Counted from the first letter of the stretch, positions 23,027 to 33,592 are shown. The stretch: DNA of 64,000 nucleotides from Mucor racemosus (GCA_027405735.1 JAPEHQ010000016.1:496001-560000), one strand, 5' to 3'. Translations and numbers: made by a program. The notes: generated from the letters alone by a model not told the origin.

Positions 23027-25273
23027 CGGAAGCTATTCACCCCGGATGATGTTAATATGGAAGCGATTGATACTCTCCTGAAGAATGTTCCTCCAGATGT
23101 TTGTCTATCATCTTTGGATGCTGACAGGTTAATGGAGACGCCACGTCGTGATGTTGTATTTTCTTTGTTAAGTCATTCCCCGAAGTATAAAAGTCCTGGA
23201 CTTGATGGCTTATCTTTTGGATTGTATCAGTATCTTGCTGTATTTCTGGTGAAATCCTTTGATCTACTTGTAGCTGTACTTGGTAATGCTTTTTCTAGTG
23301 TTGTTCCTCCGTCCTGGGACCAGACGAGGATAATGATGTTATATAAAAAGGGAGATCCACAATTGTTAATCAATTGGCGACCTCTGTCTTTGATTAACTG
23401 TGATGCCGAGTTATTTACAAAGCTCATAGCTAATCGAATAAATAAAGTGCTACCGAAACTGATAAATCCTTATCAAACGGGGTTTCATCCTCATATAGAA
23501 GTTAATAAAAGATATACTTTAATACAAAAAAAAGGGGGGGGAGGGGTTTCTGCCTCATAGGTTTATATCTGACAATGACTGGCTAAACCAGTTACTTATG
23601 TCGCATATGTGAGTTGGTAGTTCCGTATTTACCTCAAGTAGTTGTTCCTCTCGACCAAGAGAAAGCATACGATAGGTTCATCTAGAATACCTTCGTCGAG
23701 TTTTACTTCATTTTGATTTTCCTGGCGCTTTGTTGTCTTGTCTATCTTCTCTGTTCTTTGGAATTAAGATTATGGTTGGCTTGGCGTTCCAGCGCTTCAG
23801 TTGCTACTGCTCAATTTGGCCTTTGCGTCCTTGCTTCGTTCTCTTCTGGCGTGTCCTAGTTTGTCTGGTGTTTTTCTGTCTTCAGTTACTATTCCTCCCA
23901 AATGGAAGCCTTCTCCGACTGCTGTCAGGGATTTTAGTGCTACTACTATGGAGTGGCCTCTTGATTTTGCCAGTGGTTCTGGTCCACCGAAACCTGCCAA
24001 AGGTTTTATTATACTGATGATTTGAAAGTATTTCTGTCATCTCCAGATGAGTGGTCTGTTTTGATGTTATTGCTTGATTTATATGGCCGAGCGTCTAACG
24101 TGAAAGTCAATATAAATAAAACAGTTTTGGTGTCGTTGTCTGGTGTACCCCACTCCACATGGATTTCTCTTGCCCGTGATGCTGGTTTCCACTGGCATAA
24201 TGCTGAGTCCAGTGGTTCGGTGAGATATTTAGGATACCCTTTATGTCACACGGAGAGTCAGTTACGTGATTATCTCGATAATTTATTGGTGAAAATCCAA
24301 ACACACAGTAATATTTTGTAAGAAACCTTTCCTTGAGGGGAGCTGGACTTATAGCTAATTCTTTGCTGTTGTCCAGGGTTTACCATTTGCTTTGCGTTGT
24401 TCCTGGTGGTAGTACTACTGATTCCTGGACGAAGGATCTCAAGAAGGTAGTTCGAGAGTGTGTGGTGTTTTTTCGTCCTGGTGGTGCCTGATCTACTTTG
24501 TACCTTCCGCGCAAGTTTGGTGGTGTTGGCTTGGTGGATATAACATATTAGACCTTAGCTCTGCATCTGATATATCTCCAACGCTTATTACGTCCGGCAT
24601 TTTCATCGCGTTTTGTTTCATCTTGGTTGGTTTATGCCTCCCAAGTGTATACTGGATACTTATCCATTCTTCCTTGGTTGTCTTTTCCTTTTACCTCTTA
24701 CATATAAACCTCGTTTAGCTTCTGCTCCTGTCCTTGTCCATTTGGGTAAACTTCTACTTAAATTGCCAAAGTTAGTCCCAGCCCCTGGTTTCTGGATCTT
24801 CCTTTGTGCTGTATATTATGCCCTGTTTCTTATGTTTCGTCGACTGTCAATCCAAAGTCTCTTGCTCCCAAATATCTGATTTCAGATATTTGTTATTGAC
24901 AAGCTGCTCTCGATATTGATGGCGTAACTGATCGCTATGGTTGGTCACCCTTGCTTCGTCGTATGCATTATGCTATCGGTGATAAGTATCGTCCTGTCTC
25001 TCTGGTTTTCTCTGCTTTGCTTGAGTTTCTCTCGGTGCTCTTCGTAGATCTTGGCGTCCCTCCAAAGATGTCATTACCTCGCATATGGGCCCTCCAATGC
25101 AATTACCAACGCATTTACATCTTCAACCTCTGTCGTGGCACTTGTTCTGATCTTTTCCTATAACTGCAAAAGCTTTCATTTCCTGGTGGCGATTGTTACA
25201 CGACCGCATTAGTCATTGATCTTGGTAGCACAGGATTGTGCCTGATAAAATTCCTTCTGCGACTTGTACTCGT
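23027..25273 (+). pseudogene. LINE ORF2 remnant (reverse transcriptase to zf-RVT), frameshifted
   Basis: Similarity to the full-length LINE ORF2 begins at KLFTPDDVNMEAIDTLL (about residue 447 of the intact protein) and continues through YKSPGLDGLSFGLYQYL, NWRPLSLINCDAELFTKLIA, then the region equivalent to LDQEKAYDRV, the RNYADD-side segment VFLSSPDEWSVLMLLL, and finally RIVPDKIPSATCTRCGVC. Numerous frameshifts and stops break it into at least six frame segments. It lacks the endonuclease and ORF1. At 25274 it is cut off by the dispersed repeat. A very short LINE insertion interrupts it at 23496-23542. It is older than the copies at 26-33 kb because of its divergence. Confidence 0.87.
23496..23542 (+). 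mobile_element. 47-bp LINE tail insertion with 17-bp target duplication
   Basis: The insert contains TTAATAAAAGATATACTTTA plus ATACAAAAAAAA, the subfamily-B LINE 3' end, and a G-run. It sits exactly between two imperfect copies of the same RT sequence, GGGGTTTCATCCTCATA (23479-23495) and GGGGTTTCTGCCTCATA (23543-23559). Confidence 0.8.
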
Positions 25274-25440
25274 TGTGGTGTTTGTTTAATATACACAATG
25301 AATAACTAGGAAATAAAGTTAAAACTAGGTATATTTATTGACTATATTGTAGGTAAAAAAAATAATAATCCGTCTCGAAAGACATCAGGATCCTTCAGGG
25401 TATTTATATGTTTTAAAAGCGTGGATATAGAGTCTACAGT
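25274..25440 (+). repeat. Fragment of the 551-bp dispersed repeat
   Basis: It starts TGTTTAATATACACAATGAA and runs to GGATATAGAGTCTACA, corresponding to the first about 165 bp of the copy at 9955. The rest is missing. It abuts the LINE remnant on the left and a reversed LINE fragment on the right. Confidence 0.8.
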
Positions 25441-25473
25441 CATTTCTTTTATGGTGTTTCCAGCACAAGGAGG

Positions 25474-25830
25474 TTTTTATTTTTTATTTTTTTGTATAAA
25501 ATGTAGTCTTTTATTGCAATAAAATTAGTTGAGAAAAAAGATTACTGTAATAAATGAGCTTCAGATAGAGTGCTACCTCTATCTTCAGCATCCCAAGAAG
25601 AACTGAACGATCTATTTGTTTAGAATCCAAAGAACACGGAGAAATCAGGCAAGTTTGAATAGATAGATGATGTGTAAAAGTCTCGGAGACCAGGCATTTC
25701 TACCACATTAAACCTGAAGTTTGATTTGAAATGGCAACCAACCACAAAATCCTAAAAATCCTCAAATTCATAACATAGATCACATAATGGCGAAGAACAT
25801 GAAAACATCCACAAAGTGCCTTAAACATCT
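25474..25830 (-). mobile_element. Degenerate reversed LINE 3' fragment (subfamily C)
   Basis: Read on the minus strand it gives LCYEFEDF*DFVVGCHFKSN, the C-terminal zinc-binding block with a stop. It ends in a distinct tail CAATAAAAGACTACATTTTA plus TACAAAAAAA (T-run on the plus strand at about 25474-25493). The tail differs from subfamilies A and B. Confidence 0.72.
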
Positions 25831-25833
25831 TGC

Positions 25834-26085
25834 GAAAGATGCTATTTGGTATGGTCTCACTGGCTTAGACCAGACTGATGGTTCCTTTGGATGATTCCAT
25901 TTTGGAGGTGCTCGACTCTGTCTTTTCCACCTTCTGGAAACTCCATTGGTATGGCGTTCTCAATGATGAACCTTGGTTATTACTTCAGGTGTTTCCTTCC
26001 TTTCTTAATAATAATTCTATGGCTCTTTTTTCTTTCTTTAACCAGAAAGCTTAAATCCTTTCTTAATTATACAGTTTCATTATAG
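25834..26085 (+). mobile_element. LINE subfamily-A fragment
   Basis: GATGCTATTTGGTATGGTCT to TTTAACCAGAAAGCTTAAAT is parallel to the copies at 4857-5075 and 34998-35220. The poly-A tail is lost. A frameshift follows the first 10 codons. Confidence 0.75.
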
Positions 26086-26204
26086 CCAGGGTCAAGGTGT
26101 CAACTTGAGCACCTGCAGAAGAAAAAAGAGATGAGAAAAGTAAACCATGGTCTTGTTTGACCATGTTGAGAATTGCAGAAGCAATCCAAGGCTCACACCA
26201 CTCA
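26086..26204 (-). mobile_element. Short reversed LINE subfamily-B 3' fragment
   Basis: The reverse complement matches the last 110 bp before the tail of the copy at 35318-35797 (GACCGTGGTTTACTTTTT... GTCAAGATGTCACCTTGAGC region). It is interrupted at the T-run at 26205 where the next LINE begins. Confidence 0.65.
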
Positions 26205-27638
26205 TTTTTTTTTTTTTTTGTATTAAAGTGTATCTTTATTAGCTTCTAAATGAGGATTAATTATATGTATCAAACAGGGCCAAGTTGCTAGCAACTTGAG
26301 CACCTGCCGAAGGAAAAAGAGAGAAAAAAAGTAAACCATGATCCTGACGGACCATGTTGAAGACAAAGGATGATATCCAAGGCTCCGTGTCTATGACACA
26401 TCGCCAGTGATATTTCCAAAGCGTTGTGAACGCAGCACCCAGAACCACTAACACGTCTTCTTCTAATTCAACCATTTCTAGGGAGCAAAAACTTGTGAGA
26501 GCTGTCCAGATGGACAAGTCCGAGGGAAAGAGATCCTGCAGTGACAATAAATTAATCACTGAGGTCCAGTACTCAGACTTAAAGGAGCAACCGACAACGA
26601 AATGAAAAAGATCTTCCGTGACAAAACCACAAAGAGCACACACCGGAGAAGGAACTTTCTCAGGCACAATCCTGTGACACCAAAATCGATGGCCAATGCG
26701 GTCGTGTAACAAACGCCACCAGGGAGTGAAAGCCTTTGCAGGCAGAGGAAGAGACCAAAACAAACGCCACGAAGGAGGTTGAATACGCAGATGCGTAGGT
26801 AGTAGTAGTGGAGGGCCCATACGTGAGGTAATGACATCTTTTGAGGGATGCCAAAATCTACGAAGAGCACCTAGAGAGACACTAGCAACAGAGACAGAAG
26901 AACGAGAAGAGTTGGAGATAGTCCAATGCGAACAATCTGGGAGCCATGAAGTGGCCACCGCAGATCGAGGCGTAGTGAAGAACTTCTCATGTGAGAGCAC
27001 AATTTTCGACTCAAGCAATGCAGGGAAGGTCAGAGAGACAGGGCCGTACTTATCACCGATAGCATAATGCACACGACGGAGAAGCGATGACCAGTCATAG
27101 CGATCAGAAACACCATCGACAATACCCAGATCAGCTTGCCAGTAACAAATATCCGAAATTAGATATTTTGGAGCAAGAGATTTTGGATTGACAGTAGACG
27201 AAATAGAAGAAACAGGGCTTAATACACAACATAAAGGAAAATCCAGATACCATCTTGAGGACCAACCAGGGGCTGGAACCAACTTTGGTAGTTTAAGCAG
27301 AAGCTTACCCAAATTGGCGAGGACAGGAACAGAAGCTAAACGAGGTTTGTATGTAGAAGGAAAGGACAACCAGGGAAGTATGGATTTATGTCCAGTATAC
27401 ACTTGGAAGGCATAGGCCAACCAAGGCGAAACAAAATCCGACAAGGAGGACGGACGTAATAAGCGTTGGAGATATATTAGATGCAGAGCTAAGCTCTGAT
27501 CTGATATATCCACCAAGCCAACACCACCAAACTTGCGAGGAAGACACAAAGTAGACCAAGCAACACCAGGACGAAAAGACACCACATATTCTCGAACTAC
27601 TTTTTTGAGATCCCTCATCCAGGAATCAGTAGTTCTAC
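26205..27638 (-). mobile_element. 5'-truncated LINE, near-identical to the intact copy
   Basis: It carries a poly-A tail (T-run at 26205-26219) and the last 453 codons of ORF2 (26257-27618), open throughout. Compared with the intact ORF2 only a few residues differ (for example VLANLGK versus VLAHLGK, IWTAL versus IWIAL). That level of identity indicates a very recent insertion from the same source lineage. It lacks ORF1, the endonuclease and the RT core, so it cannot move on its own. The extreme 5' end joins a 44-bp out-of-order LINE segment (27640-27684). Confidence 0.88.
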
Positions 27639-27639
27639 C

Positions 27640-27684
27640 AATAAATTAATCACTGAGGTCCAGTACTCGGACTTAAAGGAGCAG
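27640..27684 (-). repeat. Out-of-order 44-bp LINE segment at a 5' junction
   Basis: AATAAATTAATCACTGAGGT...AAAGGAGCA repeats a piece found about 1.1 kb further 3' inside the LINE (26542-26585 and 28039-28084). It is placed upstream of the truncation point in the same orientation. It looks like a template jump during reverse transcription. Confidence 0.75.
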
Positions 27685-27749
27685 GCTCTTTTTTTTTTTT
27701 TTTTTTTTTTTTGTATTAAAGTGTATCTTTATTAGCTTCTAAATGAGGA

Positions 27750-30700
27750 TTAATTATATGTATCAAGCAGGGCCAAGTTGCTAGCAACTTGAGCACCTGC
27801 CGAAGGAAAAAGAGAGAAAAAAAGTAAACCATGATCCTGACGGACCATGTTGAAAACAAAGGATGATATCCAAGGCTCCGTGTCTATGACACATCGCCAG
27901 TGATATTTCCAAAGCGTTGTGAACGCAGCACCCAGAACCACTAACACGTCTTCTTCTAATTCAACCATTTCTAGGGAGCAAAAACTTGTGAGAGCTATCC
28001 AGATGGACAAATCCGAGGGAAAGAGATCCTGCAGTGACAATAAATTAATCACTGAGGTCCAGTACTCAGACTTAAAGGAGCAACCGACAACGAAATGGAA
28101 AAGATCTTCCGTGACAAAACCACAAAGAGCACACACCGGAGAAGGAACTTTCTCAGGCACAATCCTGTGACACCAAAATCGATGGCCAATGCGGTCGTGT
28201 AACAAACGCCACCAGGGGGTGAAAGCCTTTGCAGGCAGAGGAAGAGACCAAAACAAGCGCCACGAAGGAGGTTGAATACGCAGATGCGTAGGTAGTAGTA
28301 GTGGAGGGCCCATACGTGAGGTAATGACATCTTTTGAGGGATGCCAAAATCTACGAAGAGCACCTAGAGAGACACTAGCAACAGAGACAGAAGAACGAAA
28401 AGAGTTGGAGATAGTCCAATGCGAACAATCTGGGAGCCATGAAGTGGCCACCGCAGATCGAGGCGTAGTGAAGAACTTCTCATGTGAGAGCACAATTTTC
28501 GACTCAAGCAATGCAGGGAAAGCCAGAGAGACAGGGCCGTACTTATCACCGATAGCATAATGCACACGACGGAGAAGCGATGACCAGTCATAACGATCAG
28601 AAACACCATCAACAATACCCAGATCAGCTTGCCAGTAACAAATATCCGAAATTAGATATTTTGGAGCAAGAGATTTTGGGTTGACAGACGACGAAATAGA
28701 AGAAACAGGGCTTAATACACAACATAAAGGAAAATCCAGATACCATCTTGAGGACCAACCTGGGGCTGGAACCAATTTTGGTAGTTTAAGCAGAAGCTTA
28801 CCCAAATGGGCGAGGACAGGAACAGAAGCTAAACGAGGTTTGTATGTAGAAGGAAAGGACAACCAGGGAAGTATGGATTTATGACCAGTATACACTTGGA
28901 AGGCATAGGCCAACCAAGGTGAAACAAAATCCGACAAGGAGGACGGACGTAATAAGCGTTGGAGATATATTAGATGCAGAGCTAAGCTCTGATCTGATAT
29001 ATCCACCAAGCCAACACCACCAAACTTGCGAGGAAGACACAAAGTAGACCAAGCAACACCAGGACGAAAAGACACCACATATTCTCGAACTACTTTTTTG
29101 AGATCCCTCACCCAGGAATCAGTGGTTCTACCGCCAGGAACAACACGAAGCAAGTGATACACCTTGGACAACAGTAATGAATTAGCCACAAGTCCAGCTC
29201 CCCTTATGGAGAGATTTCTTTGCTTCAAAATATTACTGTGTCTTTGGACCTTCACCAGAACACCATCCAAATATTTTTTAAGTTGACTATCAGTGTGATA
29301 TAAAGGATAACCTAAATATCTCACAGAACCACTGGACTCAGCATCATGCCACTGGAAACCAGCATCACTAGCCAAAGAAACCCATGTGGGGTGGGACACA
29401 CCAGACAACGACACCAAAACAGTTTTGTTCATGTTGACTTTTGCGTTAGACGCTCGACCATATAAATCAAGCCACGACAAAAGAACAGACCACTCAGCAG
29501 GAGAAGAAAGAAAAACTTCCAAATCATCGGCATAACTTAGAATCTTGACAGGAGTTGGCGAACCAGAACTACTGACAAAATCTATGGGCCATTGCATTGT
29601 AGCCGCATCAAAATCCCTAACAATCACCGGAGAAGGCTTCCATTTGGGGGGTACGGTTACAGCAGACAAAGAAACACCAGACAAACCAGGACAAGCAAGA
29701 AGAGAACGAAGCAAGGGCTCAAATGCCAGATTGAACAACAGCGGCGAAAGAGGATCACCTTGACGGAGACCACGCAGCTGAGGCACGGGAGCACCAAGCC
29801 AACCATTAATAGATACTGAAATCTTTGTTCCAAAAAACAAAGACAACAGACACGACACCAGACCAGCAGGAAAACCAAAACGAAGCAAAACACGACGAAG
29901 GTACTCAGGATGAACCCGATCATACGCCTTTTCTTGATCTAAGAGAACAGCTACTTGAGGCAAATCAGGAGCAACTACACGCAAATGAGACATTAACAGC
30001 TGATTTAGCCAGCCATTATCAGAGATAAGACGATGAGGAAGAAAACCAGTTTGATAAGGATTGATCAACTTTGGCAAGACCTTGTTCATACGATTAGCAA
30101 TGAGCTTTGTAAATAACTTGGCATCACTGTTAATTAAGGACAGAGGCCTCCAGTTAACCAACAACTGTGGGTCACCCTTCTTGAACAATAGTACCATTCT
30201 AGTCTGCTGCCACGAAGGAGGAAATACACCATTAAAAGCATCACTCAACACATCCACAAGTAAATCAAGAAAATCAGAACAAGAACCAGCAAGATATTGA
30301 TACAACTCAAATGGCAAACCATCGAGACCTGGACTTTTAGACTTGGGAGAGTGAGTGAGCAAGGCAAAGACAACATCACGACTTGGCATCTCCATTAGTT
30401 TATCTGCATCCAAAGATGAAAGACAGACTTCAGGAGGAATATTCCCTAGGAGAGTATCGATAGCTTCAACATCGACAGCATCAGGGGTGTATAGCTTTTG
30501 GTAAAAACCTTGAGCCTCCCTGTTAATAGCTGCTGCATCCACCAAGATATCTCCAGTAGTAGAGCACTTTAAGGATTGAATAGTCTGGTGAGACTGCCGC
30601 TCCTTGATTACACGGTAGAAATACTTGTTATTACGCTCACCCTGTTCATGCCAACGAGTGGCAGAGCGAAGCATATTCTGACTAGTCTCTTTCTGTATCT

Positions 30701-31835
30701 GATTATCAATCAAAACTTCAAGTTGCCTAACCTGTTCAGAGTCACCCGAAGCAGTAGACACTCTGTCAGTTTGATCTACAATTGAAGCACCACTAGTCCT
30801 AACACCCGATACAGAAGCTGAGAGAGCCCGAATACGTTCCAGTTGTAACGTAAATACTTTGTTCTTAAAACGTACTTTCATGCCTCTAGTGTACTTCTGT
30901 GCACAGCACTTTAGTAAAAAATTGAAGGATTCCCATCTAGCAACATTGCTTTCAGGATCACCACTACCACCTTGACTAGTATTGACACCCTTAGACCCAC
31001 CACCACCAACAGCATCAGAGAAAAACAATGACACCGTTGCATTCAACAATGCCAGAAATTCTTTATCATCAAGTAGAGTTGGATTAAAACGCCAACTTCC
31101 AGGACCAATCTTAGCTGTAGCAGGCAACATATCAACAGTCAAAAGACAGTGATCAGTCCACCCACTAGGCATATACAACAACTGACTATTAGCCAAACGA
31201 GGCGCAAGAGAAGACTGACCAAAAATGTAATCAATACAAGTATTGCTTTTTGGAAATGTAGGAAGACCCTCAGGATGACAGTTAATGAAATGAGTACGCA
31301 ACCAGTGGATAAAAGGAACTATATCAACTTGGCGAGACTCGGACAAGGAATGAAGGTGAATGTTGAAATCACCTAATAACATCCAAGGTGTGTTGAGCAC
31401 CTCAGACCAAATAGAAAGAGAAAGGAATTGAGAGAGAAATGAAGGACGGTCCGAAGACTGTGCAGGACCATAGATATTGGCCACTTTGCACAAGACGTTG
31501 GATTGTGTATCTATAACAGATGCCACAATACAACGCTCATCCAACAAAACCTCCGTATCCACCAAAGAAAAACGAGAATTGAGACAAATAATAGCACAAT
31601 GTTTAGAGACAACGAGAGAACAATTAGGGAAGGCAAAAGAAAAGGAACGTATTTGAGCTTCAGTGAGAGTAGATTGAGAACGAAATTGAGACACCTCTTG
31701 CAAGCAAAGGATGTCTAGTTGGAGAGAGGAAGAACGAAGATAAGAAGAAAACTCTTTGAATGTTGTTGGATTGGATTGCATGAACAAGCTACGCGTGTTC
31801 AAAGAGCCAATCTTGAGACCTAATTTTTTACTCAT
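27750..31835 (-). CDS. LINE ORF2: AP-type endonuclease, reverse transcriptase, zf-RVT
   Basis: This is 1,361 codons without interruption. Residues 1-235 are an APE-like endonuclease with the expected residues: N13 (LNTRSL), E47 (CLQEV), D156/N158 (GDFNIH), D202 (IDYIF) and D228-H229. Reverse transcriptase motifs follow: SPGLDGLPFELY (501-), NWRPLSLIN (561-), QTGFLPHR (595-), LDQEKAYDRV with D633, RQGDPLSPLLFN (691-) and the catalytic YADD (768-771). The C-terminus has a CCHC zinc-binding region (C1235, C1238, H1247, C1252). The protein nicks target DNA and reverse-transcribes the element RNA at the nick. All catalytic positions are present, so it may be active. Its start codon overlaps the ORF1 stop (ATGA). 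Confidence 0.93.
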   Translation of the reverse strand: MSKKLGLKIGSLNTRSLFMQSNPTTFKEFSSYLRSSSLQLDILCLQEVSQFRSQSTLTEAQIRSFSFAFPNCSLVVSKHCAIICLNSRFSLVDTEVLLDERCIVASVIDTQSNVLCKVANIYGPAQSSDRPSFLSQFLSLSIWSEVLNTPWMLLGDFNIHLHSLSESRQVDIVPFIHWLRTHFINCHPEGLPTFPKSNTCIDYIFGQSSLAPRLANSQLLYMPSGWTDHCLLTVDMLPATAKIGPGSWRFNPTLLDDKEFLALLNATVSLFFSDAVGGGGSKGVNTSQGGSGDPESNVARWESFNFLLKCCAQKYTRGMKVRFKNKVFTLQLERIRALSASVSGVRTSGASIVDQTDRVSTASGDSEQVRQLEVLIDNQIQKETSQNMLRSATRWHEQGERNNKYFYRVIKERQSHQTIQSLKCSTTGDILVDAAAINREAQGFYQKLYTPDAVDVEAIDTLLGNIPPEVCLSSLDADKLMEMPSRDVVFALLTHSPKSKSPGLDGLPFELYQYLAGSCSDFLDLLVDVLSDAFNGVFPPSWQQTRMVLLFKKGDPQLLVNWRPLSLINSDAKLFTKLIANRMNKVLPKLINPYQTGFLPHRLISDNGWLNQLLMSHLRVVAPDLPQVAVLLDQEKAYDRVHPEYLRRVLLRFGFPAGLVSCLLSLFFGTKISVSINGWLGAPVPQLRGLRQGDPLSPLLFNLAFEPLLRSLLACPGLSGVSLSAVTVPPKWKPSPVIVRDFDAATMQWPIDFVSSSGSPTPVKILSYADDLEVFLSSPAEWSVLLSWLDLYGRASNAKVNMNKTVLVSLSGVSHPTWVSLASDAGFQWHDAESSGSVRYLGYPLYHTDSQLKKYLDGVLVKVQRHSNILKQRNLSIRGAGLVANSLLLSKVYHLLRVVPGGRTTDSWVRDLKKVVREYVVSFRPGVAWSTLCLPRKFGGVGLVDISDQSLALHLIYLQRLLRPSSLSDFVSPWLAYAFQVYTGHKSILPWLSFPSTYKPRLASVPVLAHLGKLLLKLPKLVPAPGWSSRWYLDFPLCCVLSPVSSISSSVNPKSLAPKYLISDICYWQADLGIVDGVSDRYDWSSLLRRVHYAIGDKYGPVSLAFPALLESKIVLSHEKFFTTPRSAVATSWLPDCSHWTISNSFRSSVSVASVSLGALRRFWHPSKDVITSRMGPPLLLPTHLRIQPPSWRLFWSLPLPAKAFTPWWRLLHDRIGHRFWCHRIVPEKVPSPVCALCGFVTEDLFHFVVGCSFKSEYWTSVINLLSLQDLFPSDLSIWIALTSFCSLEMVELEEDVLVVLGAAFTTLWKYHWRCVIDTEPWISSFVFNMVRQDHGLLFFSLFPSAGAQVASNLALLDTYN

Positions 31836-33403
31836 TGAGCCCTACGGGCGTCTTGCTTAGTCTTTGTAGGCAATTTGCCATCATTCTTGTTAGGCTTGAG
31901 ACCTTGAACACCAGCACCAACACCAGATCCACCAGTTTTGACACCCTTAGTACCAACACCAGATCCAGTAACACCACCAGCTACATCACCACGCTTAACA
32001 CCAGCTCCACCAGAGCCCCCAGTTTTCAACTTTTGGTTGAAGACCTCCATCTTTCGCTTAGTTTCAGCACGCAGACTGGTCAAATTCAACATCTCCACCG
32101 GCTTATCTACCTGCATAGTCAGAGCAACGCTATTAGGAGCATACTTAGAATATGCTGCACCTCGCATCAAATCAGCACCACCTGCCAACACAACCTCGTC
32201 GTCCTTCATGGGATCATCACCCTTTTCATTTACCTGATGGTCCTCCCTGTGGACCTCCATATCCTCCTGCTCCAAACTACTAGCTTCATTATCATACTCA
32301 TCCTTTTCAGAATGGTCGATAACGCTGGCATTATCCAAATGTTCATCCTCGGCATCACCCAAGGATTGGACATCTTCCTCCATATCCGTCCCCTTCTTAC
32401 CATCTCCTACTTTTTCCTTATCCACAAAATCCAACAAAGTGATAGTTGCTTCACGAGCCTTAACCACTTCCTCAGATTGCTCAGCTACCGTAGACATCTT
32501 TTGCTTCTTCAAATAGTCAGCCTGTTTCTTAGCTTCACCTTCTGGACAATGCTTGAGCATATGGCCGTGCTTGCCACACCCAAAACACCTACGCTTAGCC
32601 AACTCAGGACATTTGGCGCGAATGTGGCCGCTACGTCGACAAAAATGGCAAACAGGAGGCGCACCCCTGTAAGCCGCTGCCACAAAGCAATCAAACTCGC
32701 GGAGATAGAGCATGCTATCTAGAGGTTTGGCCTGCTGCCACTCATCCCCTACCTGATAACCCACCGATGTATCCAGCATAACCGAAAACTTGCCTTCGAA
32801 AAAACCCCCACGAGTGAACTGCTTCACCTGCAGAACCTTCCCATAATACGCCAAAGATTCCATCAAATCCACCAAGAAGGTTGGTTCCCTAACAATGCGC
32901 ATCAAAGTGAACTGCACATATTTTAGCTCACCAAATTCCTTAGTCTCCTTGGCCAGAACCGCCTTGTAAACGACACCATCAATATTGATGCCATCAGTCA
33001 TAGCCTTGTTCGCATCCTCCACCTGCTCGAACTTGGCTTCCAATAGCAAAGAACCATCATTCCTGTTATCATAAACACTTAGAGGACGAAATTCAACCAA
33101 AGAAGATATCTGCGTTTGAATTGCCTTGTACGCATCCACTCTATCACCGAAAAGACCTTTTCTGAAGGAAAAGAGTACGGAACCGGAAGTAAGAGCCTGT
33201 TGTACAATTGCCATGGCCTTACTTGCTAAAATTTGACCTTTAAGGTCGTCATCTTCATACAAAATAGATCCTACCAGTGGATAAGTAGAGACCGCCGAGT
33301 CCGTCATTCGTCTCTTGGTTTGCAGGAAAGAACGAACTTCCCCATGACGGGAAGCCATTTCAGCCCAAGACAATGTATTATTGCCAGACATGGAGTGTAA
33401 CAA
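31832..33403 (-). CDS. LINE ORF1: Gag-like nucleic-acid-binding protein with two CCHC knuckles
   Basis: 523 codons, with two zinc knuckles CHFCRRSGHIRAKC (C252, C255, H260, C265) and CFGCGKHGHMLKHC (C273, C276, H281, C286). The region before them (about 160-215, KYVQFTLMRI...KFSVML) looks like an RRM-type fold of LINE ORF1 proteins. The tail is acidic and then Gly/Lys-rich (GVKRGDVAGGVTGSGVGTKG). Two in-frame starts exist (33403 and 33391). It would coat the element RNA in the ribonucleoprotein. The stop TGA shares bases with the ORF2 ATG, suggesting ORF2 is translated by termination-reinitiation. Confidence 0.88.
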   Translation of the reverse strand: MLHSMSGNNTLSWAEMASRHGEVRSFLQTKRRMTDSAVSTYPLVGSILYEDDDLKGQILASKAMAIVQQALTSGSVLFSFRKGLFGDRVDAYKAIQTQISSLVEFRPLSVYDNRNDGSLLLEAKFEQVEDANKAMTDGINIDGVVYKAVLAKETKEFGELKYVQFTLMRIVREPTFLVDLMESLAYYGKVLQVKQFTRGGFFEGKFSVMLDTSVGYQVGDEWQQAKPLDSMLYLREFDCFVAAAYRGAPPVCHFCRRSGHIRAKCPELAKRRCFGCGKHGHMLKHCPEGEAKKQADYLKKQKMSTVAEQSEEVVKAREATITLLDFVDKEKVGDGKKGTDMEEDVQSLGDAEDEHLDNASVIDHSEKDEYDNEASSLEQEDMEVHREDHQVNEKGDDPMKDDEVVLAGGADLMRGAAYSKYAPNSVALTMQVDKPVEMLNLTSLRAETKRKMEVFNQKLKTGGSGGAGVKRGDVAGGVTGSGVGTKGVKTGGSGVGAGVQGLKPNKNDGKLPTKTKQDARRAQ

Positions 33404-33592
33404 AAATTGAGTGTGATTAAAATTAAAAAAAAGTTAAAGTTGTTAATATGGGAGATATAAAGCTGAGATTAAAATATGTTGTAGATCTGAAACGGATGTA
33501 TCTAAAATCACTTGGATGTGAGATGGATGTATTCTAGTTGTCGAGATATAGTTGTTCAAAAATGGCGTATTTCAAAACTTATTAAAAGTGAT

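Larger units (their letters stand above)
27689..33411 (-). mobile_element. Apparently full-length LINE with two intact ORFs
   Basis: A poly-A tail (T-run at 27689-27712), the subfamily-B 3' end, an intact ORF2 and an intact ORF1 make a two-ORF non-LTR element of about 5.7 kb. The exact 5' end is uncertain because no clear target-site duplication was found; the boundary given is just upstream of the ORF1 start. Organisation and domain content match the Grem-LINE1 type elements described around Mucor centromeres (comparison from memory). Confidence 0.85.

Noticed and set aside
24458..25163. Several 70-90 codon hydrophobic frames as small membrane proteins
   Set aside because: They are shifted frames of the decayed LINE ORF2, whose correct-frame blocks can be traced through the same region.
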